A stretch of 64,000 bases of DNA from Paraescarpia echinospica (Eukaryota; Annelida; Polychaeta; Sabellida; Siboglinidae), in the NCBI GenBank assembly GCA_020002185.1, contig CM034543.1:13206087-13270086 (forward strand). The letters run 5' to 3'. Position numbers and translations under genes: made by a program. Below, in pieces: positions 25,139 to 34,350 of the stretch (position 1 is the first letter of the stretch; each line of letters starts with the position of its first letter). Below the pieces are notes generated by a model that made no database searches, was not told the origin of the DNA, and saw only the letters and a list, made by a program, of their open reading frames with translations.

Positions 25139-28136
25139 TGCGCGCTTCAGCACATGCGTGTAAAATTATATCATGTTGTGAGTGGCGTCATTGCGCACAG
25201 TGTGGGAGAAACGTGCAATCGCTTAACCGACTGTTTATTGACCTGTTCGTAGATCGGTTCATTTCAGCTCTACGCAAAGTATCCTGGGTAACACTGCGTT
25301 CGTCTGCATAGTGCATAGCCGCGTGATAGCGCGAAATTCAATTTAAGTAAACCGTGACAAGAATGACTGCGAGACCTGCGGTCAAAGGTGGCTCTATATT
25401 GACTATAAAGACGACTATACAGGCCTGTATATAGGACAGGCCACATATAAATACGTTACATCAACTGGCAGCAAAAAAAAAAAAAGCAATTGTTGCTATA
25501 CATCCTTCTGTTTACATTTAAGTTTGGAACGCAAGCTTCCGCGTCATTCCATGATCGCACATGCGCAGTCGCAAAAATGTGCGATCTCCGAACAGGTCAA
25601 TAGTGTACAAATACAAGTTCACACCAAGAGCAATGCTTCTGCTTCTTCTTCCAATATTGTACGTTAACCTCATCACGTTGAGGATTTTGGTTTTGCAAAT
25701 AGCTGAGAATATCGGTATTAAATTCAGTGAGTGGACAACTAAAATATATGAACTTCTGACTGAACGTACAAAGTTTAATTTCTCATGGGATTTTAAGATG
25801 GACACAAATGTAAACGTCCTAACAGCCACGGCGCATGAGTATTTCTGTCGGATATTCTTATGACATGGACCATCACACTGACTGTAGTGGTAAATTATTT
25901 AGCTTGTCAAAAAAGGCACTGGATCGATGAATTTATACTACTGTTAGTGATTTATAACATATAGATCCGTTACGCAAGCGTGTCTTCAATATGCATCACT
26001 GACTAAAATGTAATTACTACAGCTTGTCCTTTTTATCGATGAAACGTAGGTCAAAATAGATTAGACTTTCATAATTTATTACATGTGTAGTGCAAAGTTT
26101 CACTCAAGTGCAGCTTTTCGGACAGTTGATCCCGAAAGTACAGACATAAACAGAACACGTTAAAGGGAGAGCGTCTAGCTGTTCCTCTGCTGCTACTACA
26201 CCAGGAATTAGCCAGCGTAATAATTTGTAACAGGAAGTCTGCTGCGTTGAACATGAGAAAATTGGACATCAAAGGGAATTGTGGTCAACTCGGACCGCTT
26301 TGGTGAAATTGCTAATAAAACTTGTTTGACACTAGATGCATTGTTTACCATTTGAACATGATGCGCGGACTGAACTTTCAAATCACGAAAACTGCTACGA
26401 GCTTACTAAAATAACTAAGAGAAGTTTGCAGGCAGTATCCAGGCAATATTAATTAATAAATGAAAAACAAGGAACACATTATCGCCTTTAAATATAGAAC
26501 GGTTACGTACAACCCTTCTACCCCACCCCCTCGATGTTCCTTTTTAAGCCACACAAATCAATATGTATATTCATAAAAAACTAACTATATTAATTGGCTA
26601 AAAATTAGATTGCCAAGTCTCATCTTAGTGCACCAAAAATATATCAGACAGATGAGAAACATCAAGGAATCCCCTTCCCTGAGTAACCCCCTGCTGCTTC
26701 CTTTTTTCGCCACTTAATGGGCATTAAAAAATTTAAGCATTAATTGGATAAACAAATTGAGTCTAAATCACGATTCCGTAAACATTTTTGGCCCACAGCA
26801 GGCCAATGCTTTTAATTAGGTAAAACATAAAACACCTTTTCGTAGGTGTTTGTAACAATGTGTTGTGCTACGCTGAACCACATGTAAACGCCAAGTACGT
26901 ATATCGTACTATTTAAAGGCCATGTAAAACAAAGTCTGAACAAAATTGTGACGTTTTACTACAGTTAGTTGTCTATGTCTACGTGCTATATTACAAGGAG
27001 AGAACAGAGAGATCACAAGTCGCAAAAGCTCTAAGCTACACGTGAAATATACCATATCTGATGTGTCACAATCAATACTGACAGCTAATTAACAAGCCTC
27101 CAAATGTTGTTGAGAGTTAAAAACAGACACACAAATGTGCCAAGTAATTCTTCACAAAAATGTAATGCAGTAGATCTACCGCTTTTCATGTGATCGCGAT
27201 AGATGAGGATCTTGTGCATATATGAGCCTCAGTCGCGATGAGTGGTGCGTGCAGAATAGGGAACCGCTCCATGGCCAGATACTATTTCAAATTTAGGATA
27301 TCTTTACTTATTGCATGGCATTTCCAACGTGAAACGTTGGTTAGGCCGTATAATTGGACTGACAATGAGTAATTCAATTATTTCTTAAACCGTGAACTAT
27401 CGATCTGACGGCAGATTTTGGTACTAAAGCGGTAGGCCGTGAGATTGTCCCAAGAATGAAGAAACAGGACATGTTCTATTGCCAAATGGGTAGACTTGGC
27501 ACCTCTGACCCGTGTGAGCCACCCGACTGTCCACAGCCTAGGATAATTCCATTGGGATACTATACCTCAGATTAATCTCATTTCCAGATCACAACCCTTC
27601 CCCAAATGACTAAGTTAGTGGCTGAGGGCCTACCCCATTAATTCACCATTAGTCACCTTATCCAGGGAGCACAGCGACACATCTGCGAGTCAAACATTTC
27701 CTTTGCCAGACATTTATTGCATGTCGTAGATGTCAAACAGTGGTGTGCTATGTGTTCAGCAGTGGGTACAACTCTTTCTTCCTTACAGCAGGGTCGCTGC
27801 AGTGGGCCAGCCTAGCTTATCACTCTAGTCAGAGAACGACCAGTGATATAACTCCATCCCCGCGAGTCACAAACTGAGCGCGTCTAGCACTATCGGCAGG
27901 CTTGAGAAGAAGTAATTAACTAGTTTGCCGCCAAATGTCGCGAAAGATATTGCTATATCGCTTTGAACTGGGATTAATCAGCTTCGAATTCAGATTATTT
28001 CGGAAAGGCTGCGTTTCGCAAAAACTTCGCGACTTTTATGTCTGGTGTTATATTGGTGGCTGTAGTTCAGTAAATCTACTATAATTTAGACCCGGTGGAG
28101 GATTGGGTAAGCAATGCAAATGTTACGCCATGTGAT
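25139..28136. other. Left interior of the TIR element, no recognised gene
   Basis: About 3 kb. A frame at 25561-25863 encodes 100 residues with a hydrophobic start (MLLLLLPILYVN) but no recognised domain; the opposite strand is open over the same span. An ATG at about 25364 lies in a usable context. Neither could be tied by splice borders to the gene at 28273-30997. Upstream exons of that gene are likely to lie here or to have been lost. Confidence 0.35.
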
Positions 28137-28280
28137 ACTGAAAGCTGTATTTTATTAGTTTAGAAATTGGAAGATTTAAATACGGAAACTGCTATATCGC
28201 TCAGGCTGTGTGTACCATGCTTGGACATTCCAAGATGCTGCTGGGTGTGGATGCTGTAGCAAACATCATTGATCAAAGAA
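28137..28280 (+). other. Open segment just upstream of exon 1, possible frameshifted coding
   Basis: A 48-codon open stretch containing GRFKYGNCYIAQ and GHSKMLLGVDAVANIIDQ runs into the next exon in another frame and ends at a stop at 28279-28281. One base of frameshift near 28275 would connect it to KKGDTLKRYLKV. It may be a damaged upstream part of the same coding region, or chance. Confidence 0.3.
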
Positions 28281-28467
28281 GGGTGACACCTTGAAGCGCT
28301 ATCTGAAGGTGTCGTCCAAAAGGAAAACCAGTCTCATCTTCGACAACGAAAGCTTCGCCCCCCAGCAATCCGATGTCAACACCGGCCATTGCAAGACAGC
28401 TGCACTCATCCTTGCAGTGATGGCTGAGTTTGATGAAAAGAGTGACCAACTCTTCGTAGAAGCTAAG
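28273..28467 (+). CDS. Transposon-borne gene, exon A
   Basis: First recognised exon of the gene inside the TIR element. The frame opens after a stop at 28270-28272 and reads through KKGDTLKRYLKV, KTSLIFDNESF and FDEKSDQLFVEAK to a strong donor, AAG|GTATGT, with GT at 28468. It ends in phase 0, matching exon B. The 5' border is uncertain: an internal ATG could not be proved to be the start, and an AG acceptor is possible at 28274-28275. Charged and hydrophobic residues alternate as in a folded soluble domain. Function unknown. Confidence 0.65.
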
Positions 28468-28765
28468 GTATGTAAAGTGTATGAGTATTTATAAAATTTA
28501 TATTTGATTTGATATAAATAAAATGGGAAAACTTGTACTACACGCCTTGATGATGAAACAATAAAATGTCACCATGCTACCATGGCAACATTTCTGATTA
28601 GCCTTGTTCTGAACACAATTACATATTTATTTATTGGCTGATTCACTTCACAAATTGGAATTGTTTATGTGAGACCAGTGGTATCAGAATCGCTTAATCA
28701 TAGGTCTGCTGACAATAAAGAAATATAAATATACAATTTGTAATTTACATATGTGTTGGTTATAG

Positions 28766-28835
28766 GACACGTCTTCAGCATCAGAAGTAGAGCAGCTGCC
28801 AACCTCGCCTGAGACACCATGTCTCGTTTTGTGTG
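28766..28835 (+). CDS. Transposon-borne gene, exon B
   Basis: Acceptor TTATAG|GAC at 28765/28766, donor TGTG|GTCAGG at 28835/28836. The 70 bases read DTSSASEVEQLPTSPETP then CLVLC plus the first base of a Gly codon, so the exon keeps the frame of exon A and ends in phase 1, as exon C requires. The Pro-rich linker followed by a hydrophobic beta-like strand (PCLVLCG) marks the start of the C-terminal domain. The donor is weak after GT, but the phase match across both introns supports it. Confidence 0.65.
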
Positions 28836-29400
28836 GTCAGGAGTATTTGGTGTATATTGATATTGTCAATATCTTATAAAATAACACTTAGATGTTTTAG
28901 CTCATTGGGATGGCATACATATTCCGAATATACTACACCCTATGTAATACGCCAAAGAAATAAACTAAAACATGTTTATGCCCGAACCACGTTAAAGGTT
29001 AAGTGTATATATGTGTATGGTGTTAAACTGTGGAATTGTTTAGATGAGCACATAAAAAGATCACTTACTAAATCTAAAAAATGGTACAAAATTACTTCAT
29101 TGAAGAGTATAAATGATGTAATTAATTTGGTTATTGTTAAGGTTCAGAAAGTATTTGGAAACACAAATGTAGTAGTGGTCTCACTTTAGCACTAGCGTAT
29201 TCTTTATGTTACTAACACTGTGTTTAAGATTATGAACATGTTATATTGATGTTTGGGAAAGTGCATAATAATGCAATGAGCTTCTACTTCCCCCCCTTTC
29301 TATTTTGAACTTTGTCAACTGTAATACGTATATATATATATGTTGTATTCTGAATTGGAAATAAAGAAATTTAATTGAAATTCTGTATAATTATAATATA
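28836..29400 (+). mobile_element. LINE 3' fragment in intron B-C
   Basis: Encodes the C-terminal end of a non-LTR element. SLGWHTYSEYTTPYVIRQRN and VYGVKLWNCLDEHIKRS follow the pattern common at the end of RT ORFs (VYGxKLWN, IK.S). It ends in an AT-rich 3' UTR with GGAAATAAAGAAATTTAATT, which fits a LINE tail. Severely 5'-truncated and broken by frame changes. It sits within the intron, so it entered after the gene did, or tolerates transcription. Exact 5' border not fixed. Confidence 0.7.
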
Positions 29401-29643
29401 ACCACTTGAGGTTCTTAATAAAGAATTAAGTGATTTTTTGTTTTTTTATACTGAATTTATAATCTTTTGGAGAACTTTTGACAGTTTTGGACATCGCCTT
29501 GTCAGAAATAGCTTTCTGATAGTCCAGAAAACAGCTGTGGTCTTCTAGCATGGTGGTGACCTGCAAAACATGCCTAATTCACATTATTACATATTTTGTA
29601 GCTTGATGCTGTACTTTACTAACTTGAGCTTGATTTGTTACAG

Positions 29644-29812
29644 GAGAGTCTCTGTTGACTGTAAGACGCATGATGCTGGTCATGGACAAGCTTGTAGTGG
29701 CCAGCCACATAGAGGACGTGGTTGTTGGCATCGGCATGAAGTTTGTGGCATATTTTGTGTTCAACACAAAATTCCCACTTGGAGCTGCTTCCACACTGGA
29801 ATTCATTCAGAG
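29644..29812 (+). CDS. Transposon-borne gene, exon C (conserved core)
   Basis: Acceptor TTACAG|GAGAG at 29643/29644 and donor CAGAG|GTATGA at 29812/29813. The 169 bases read in frame with exons B and D: GESLLTVRRMMLVMDKLVV, ASHIEDVVVGIGMKFVAYF, then FPLGAASTLEFIQR. The pattern, an acidic site (HIEDVV), a small-hydrophobic helix, a 'Tyr-Phe-x-x-Asn' turn and 'STLEFIQR', resembles from memory the C-terminal region of large families of predicted fish and marine-invertebrate proteins named uncharacterized or SAMD3-like. That resemblance was not checked by search. No catalytic motif seen. Confidence 0.75.
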
Positions 29813-30187
29813 GTATGACATTTTGAACCTAATTATAACGTGCAGGGTTGGGTTTTTTGTTTTGTTATAAACTTACAATAAATGTAGACAAGCATTACCT
29901 TAGTGTATGATAGACAAAACGGGAAGACCCACATATCTTGTACGTAGAATCATATGAAAAGAATCGTATGAAATCATAATTGCTACCCCACATTGACTTT
30001 TTGGGTCAGAAATTGGCTAATATTAAAAGAAATATATTAACATATCATCTTTGAATATGTATATATTCAGAACTAAAGCATGTCATATTGCTGTAGTATT
30101 TGCACACTGGCATACAATTATGTGTTAATAACTATTTACTGTTACAGTGTAGCATTGTGTTCACGGATCAAATATGGTATACATATG

Positions 30188-30757
30188 CAGCGATAGAAAT
30201 AAGCCAGAATATTTACTTGTCCGCCGGACAAGTAAGTTTTGAAATCTACCTGTCCGCCAAAATTTTAACTTGTCCGATTGGTTGTGAAGGGGAATCGAAG
30301 CTTCGGAAAAAACATAAAAAGTCTGTCTTATTTTTATGACAACACGATGTTCCTGCTGTTTCGTTGCACGTACATCTGAGTGACTTGTGATCAAAGACAC
30401 AATTTGATTTAATCTAAAAAATTTGAAATTGCAAAATTATTTGACAGATCTAGGTCGGTGCGCTCAGCGGATGACCCTGTTAACGCAGGCACTAAACTCG
30501 GGCGAACACTGACATACAACACACTGGCGGCGGAACGATAAGACGTCGACACACTAACGAAATTGGAATGCGCGCGATTGCTAGCGAACTTCATTTACGT
30601 ATGAATTTCCTCAAATAAAAAGTTTGCAATGTTGCACTCGTCACTATTTAATGTAAATTTTCACTTGTCCGCCGGATAACCTTGTCGAGTCATTTTACTT
30701 GTCCGGGTCAAAAATCACTTGTCCCGGACAAACGGACAAGTGCTATTTCGAACGCTG
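30188..30757. mobile_element. 570-bp hAT-like MITE in intron C-D
   Basis: Ends CAGCGATAGAAATAAGC and, in reverse complement, CAGCGTTCGAAATAGC, flanked by ATATG on both sides (30183-30187 and 30758-30762). Inside, ACTTGTCCG and CGGACAAGT motifs recur near both ends. CAG..CTG ends and the recurring motifs suit a hAT-type MITE, although the visible duplication is 5 bp rather than 8 bp, perhaps through decay. It lies in the intron of the transposon-borne gene, so it is a younger nested insertion. Confidence 0.75.
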
Positions 30758-30864
30758 ATATGTATGGGCTGCTAATGCCAATGAACCAAAACAAACCAGA
30801 TATTATATAATAAACCCTTGGTTTCTTATTTAATAATAAATTTATTATTTGCAATATGTTGCAG

Positions 30865-30997
30865 ATGCTTAGTGCACATCAACCCGGAGACTGGCAGCAA
30901 AGTGCAGCGGGACAAACGAACGAAATCGACGACCATGAGCAGCAAGGTCCTCGGTCTTATCAATGGACTGGACCAGTACGAGTGGACTGAGCAGTAA
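30865..30997 (+). CDS. Transposon-borne gene, terminal exon D
   Basis: Acceptor TTGCAG|ATG at 30864/30865. The split Arg codon from exon C is completed, then CLVHINPETGSKVQRDKRTK, STTMSSKVLGLINGL and DQYEWTEQ end at TAA (30995-30997). The basic segment (KVQRDKRTK) followed by an amphipathic helix (SSKVLGLINGL) matches the C-terminal plan I recall for the same uncharacterized family (basic patch, then 'KVxxLIxxL', then an acidic/Trp end). All three introns keep phase (0, 1, 2), which is strong evidence of a real spliced gene. No polyadenylation site was assigned. Confidence 0.72.
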
Positions 30998-31570
30998 AAG
31001 GGAGACCAGTAGTTAGTTATGATTTTTTTAATTGCACGTTTAATGGATTTGTAATACCGAGTCAGATTTATATTTAATTTTTTTATTCATGAATACAATT
31101 GACTTAGAGGTATGTAATAGTTATAAAAGTTAACTTTATTGATAGCTAACGTAATAAGCTATCAGAATATGGTGGAAATACTTTTTGAGTATTTTGTTCA
31201 GAAAAACATTTAGGTGAGGAGTCTCCCCTTAATTAAATCTCAAATAATGGATTTCATGGTTGATAGTAATTTTCTTACTTATCCTTCTGGGGTCAGAACA
31301 ATACAACTTTTCCTCTGTTTAGCTTAGTGCATTAGGCCACAACAACTGCCACCTATTGGATAGGGATAAAATGTTGTAGAAGCTTCTATGAAAGCTGGTA
31401 CTTTTTTATAGTAAATGTACAACTTCTGTAATCTATTTTATGTTTACACATGTGTACTGTCCAGTAGATACAGATTAAATCTAACATTGTTCATGTTTGG
31501 CTATAGTAAAGGTTATGGTATACGAATGTTAACATTTTCCTTTTAGCATAATAGTAAACATTCAACACTT
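30998..31570. other. 3' flank of the transposon-borne gene
   Basis: AT-rich, no coding. Probably 3' UTR and beyond; no clear end could be fixed. Confidence 0.4.
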
Positions 31571-31920
31571 TGTGTACATTTTCCTTGTATTTTTCTCCAT
31601 AGGGTGTTGAGGATGGTTTTAATGTGTACATGTTTTACTTCAAATGCATACACAATATGTACGCACACCATTAACCTTTGTAACAATTTACATTGTTTTA
31701 AAACTTCCCTGTACATTTTCCCATTGGGTTTTGATAAGGTTTTAGTATATACTGTTTTACTCCAATATGAATACAGTAAGTTGACCTTTATTACAATTGA
31801 CATCGTGTTTTAATGTTTTTATGTACATTTTACCGTGAAGTTTTTAGAAGATCTTAGTGTATGTGCTTTACTTTGAGTGCATTTTTAATATGTATGCAGT
31901 ATGTTTTAACCCTTTACTTC
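31571..31920 (+). repeat. Imperfect tandem repeat, about 3 units of 110-140 bp
   Basis: TGTACATTTTCC-type starts recur at about 31572, 31710 and 31823. Each is followed by GGTTTTAxTGTxTAC or a relative, then TTTACTxCxAATxxATAC and a run toward TTTAA. Diverged units inside the TIR element. Confidence 0.6.
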
Positions 31921-32403
31921 TGGGTTTGTTAATCTTCTACAAAAGTTGTGCATTTCAAATGCATGTCTGATAGGTCTGCATAAAGTTGAATTTTAACAGC
32001 GTTATAATTGTTATGCTGATGTCACTTTATATTGTGTGACAAATGCCCCCAACATTTGCTATCTTGTTAATTAATTATAGGTTTTCTATGTGATAAACAT
32101 GCTTATGTGTGTGTTAGCTGTCTAGCTATCTCACCAATATGCATGTATTTTGTTCTGTTGGTACCATTAATAAATAATTACCTTTACCAACAATTATTCT
32201 GTGTCTTCCTCTAGTAGATGAGCTCAGGGTATTGCCATTAAGCACCAGCAGAGTTTATATATCAATGCTTTATTTTGATATAAATGTGATGTGCATACAT
32301 CTGTACATATATATATAGTGCAATCCATGTGCAATGTTTTCTTCATGTAGGGCAAGGTCAGAGGTGTTCTGTTTGCCATTACATTAGTAGTAGGCCCTAT
32401 TTA
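31921..32403. other. AT-rich interior of the TIR element
   Basis: No gene or recognised repeat. A short (TA)n lies near 32308. Confidence 0.4.
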
Positions 32404-32440
32404 GTTGGCACCCGTGCAGTCAGTCATTTTACCATCACCT
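32404..32440 (+). repeat. Internal copy of the right-end marker of the TIR element
   Basis: GTTGGCACCCGTGCAGTCAG and the following TCATTTTACC match, with few changes, GTTGGCATCCGTGCTGCCAG and TCATTTTACC at 32994-33024, just inside the right TIR. The element therefore contains a duplicated piece of its own right end. Confidence 0.7.
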
Positions 32441-32479
32441 TACTTAATAATCTATGTATATTCGCTAATATAATAACTT

Positions 32480-33020
32480 AAAAGTACAATATGCCGTAAA
32501 TATTCTACTGTAAAAAATATGGCACCATAAAAATTCAACTGTATATCCTACACTGCAATTCCATATAAAATACGGTACACAGAAACAATTATACCGTATA
32601 ATCAACAGTATAATTCCGCATGAAAAACGGCACACCATAAACATTCTACCATATATTCTACAGCACAATTCCGTAAAAATACGGTACGCCGTAAAAATGT
32701 TACCGTATATTCTACAGCACAATTCCGTAAAAATACGGTACGCCGTAAAGATGTTACCGTATACTATACAGCATAATTCCGTAAAAATACGGTACGCCGT
32801 AAATATGCTGCCGTATATTCTACAGTATTATTCCTTAAAAATGCGGTATGCCATAAATATGCTACCGTATATTCTACAGTATTATTCCGTAAAAATACGG
32901 TACATCATCAATATGCTACCGTAAATTCTACGGTATTATTCCGTAAAAAATACGGTACACCGTAAATAATTACACCGTTAAATTTACAGTATTCGGTTGG
33001 CATCCGTGCTGCCAGTCATT
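32480..33020. repeat. Right sub-terminal 54-bp palindromic array
   Basis: At least six clear units of 54 bp begin TACCGTATATTCTACAG (32701, 32755, 32809 and on), each with a TTCCGTAAAAATACGGTA inverted pair and ACGCCGTAAA. The left part of the array (from about 32480) is more diverged. Because 54 is a multiple of 3, an open frame with an 18-residue repeat appears; it is an artefact. TACGGTA inverted pairs are shared with the left end of the element. Confidence 0.88.
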
Positions 33021-33055
33021 TTACCGTAATTTTACGGTACATTTCTAAGAGTGTA

Positions 33056-33800
33056 CGCCGATGATCTACTTCTGTCTGCACCTTCTGCTAAAGGACTACA
33101 AACACTACTAGACATGTGTTACTCATATGGATGTGAGCATGACGTCCAATACAATGCGAGTAAATCCCTGGTCATGTACTTTGAATCTAGAAAATCAAAT
33201 CTTCCTAAAGAAATTACATTAGGAGGAAAGAAGTTAAACTTCGCCACCTCTTGTAAATATCTTGGACATGTCATTTCTAATAATTTGTCTGATGAGTCTG
33301 ACTTGCAAGCCAAAGTGAGACTTGTGTATGCCAAGAGTAATATGTTACGTCAAAAATTGAACATTTGTTCAACTGCTCTAAAAAAAAAATATTTACAGCG
33401 TATTTTTGTAATATCTATATGTTACGTTATGGGTGTACGTTAGAAAAGTTTATTTTCACCAATTCGTTGTTGCATCTTTCAGGATATTGAACAATTTGCT
33501 ATCAGAGGTAGCGCTAGCCACATGTTTGCTACAGCTAATATCAGCTCGGGTAAATGTGTAATCAGAAAGACTATTTTTAGCTTAATGAATAGGATTTACA
33601 TGTCTTTGAATCCCATTATTTATAGCATTAAAACTAGCGACGTGTATTTTACTTCGAAACTGCGCCACCAGTGGGTCCGGGAGTTATATAATTTTTTAAC
33701 ATATTGTTCTTATCGATGTATTTTTATGTATGTATTTACATACTTTTATTGACGTATTTGTATATATGGACATGATGATTGTCTGAAATAAATACATTAT
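33056..33800 (+). pseudogene. LINE reverse transcriptase, 3' part (after insertion)
   Basis: Resumes at the base after the TA duplication with the rest of YADDLLLSAPSAKGLQ, the thumb-side motifs NASKSLVMYF and CKYLGHVIS, then C-terminal motifs GSASHMFATANI and NRIYMSLNP after a frame break near 33440. The 3' end has GAAATAAATACATTATTATT, a LINE-type tail, before a (TA)n tract. Together with 24207-24886 it is one LINE copy in plus orientation split by the 8.17-kb element. It resembles the LINE end at 39590-39967, likely the same clade. Confidence 0.88.
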
Positions 33801-33804
33801 TATT

Positions 33805-33835
<31 letters not shown>

Positions 33836-33986
33836 ATCCTCTTTTATCCTCTTTTATCGTTTTTATGCATACTTACATACACATATACATACATACATAC
33901 ATATATACATACATACACACACGTACGTACGTACGTACGTACGTACGTACGTACGTACATACATACATACATGCATACATACATAC

Positions 33987-34017
<31 letters not shown>

Positions 34018-34165
34018 CATACATACATACTTATATACATACATACATACATACATACATACATACATACATACATACACACATACATACACACATACAC
34101 ACATACACACACACATACATACATCCATACATACATACATACAAACACCAATACATATATACGTA
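33805..34165 (+). repeat. (TA)n and (TACA)n satellite with (CGTA)n block
   Basis: Short TA runs, then more than 250 bp of TACA tetranucleotides, interrupted at about 33921-33957 by nine or so CGTA units. ACGT is self-complementary, so that block is a perfect palindromic repeat. Tyr/Ile/His/Thr frames are artefacts. Confidence 0.95.
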
Positions 34166-34350
34166 AATACAATGTACATACATACTCGTGAATTTTAATG
34201 CATGTGTATTTAAACCAAGATTCTGCAAACGTTTTCTCTAGATTTAACAAGATTTAACAAGATTTAACAAGATTGCCATCCAGAAAATTACTCTGGATGG
34301 CAGGTGGACAAGGAAGCCTTTTGGCTTATCGAGAGTCCAATACTTTTTAT

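Larger units (their letters stand above)
24887..33053. mobile_element. 8.17-kb TIR element inserted in LINE RT, carrying a spliced gene
   Basis: Left end CACTCTTAGAAATTACCGTA; right end, read in reverse complement, CACTCTTAGAAATGTACCGT. About 28 of the first 31 bases pair with one 1-base gap. The element is flanked by TA on both sides (24885-24886 and 33054-33055). Taking it out with one TA makes the LINE codons H-L-I-Y-A-D-D continuous, which fixes both ends to the base. Inside are a 120-bp tandem duplication at the left end, a 54-bp array at the right end, both built of TTACGGTA/TACCGTAA palindromes, and one multi-exon gene. No DDE transposase was recognised on either strand, so it may be non-autonomous, or the gene may be part of the mobility machinery. 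TA duplications occur in several superfamilies, so the superfamily is not assigned. Confidence 0.85.

Noticed and set aside
32697..32924. 75-codon frame with an 18-residue internal repeat
   Set aside because: The 54-bp sub-terminal array of the TIR element is a multiple of three, so a repeat protein appears by construction.
32480..33020. Regularly spaced repeats that might suggest a CRISPR-like array
   Set aside because: Units are contiguous tandem repeats without unique spacers, in an animal genome.
24270..33443. Two separate LINE fragments at 24.3 and 33.1 kb
   Set aside because: Their reading frames join exactly at the TA duplication, so they are one LINE copy split by the 8.17-kb element.
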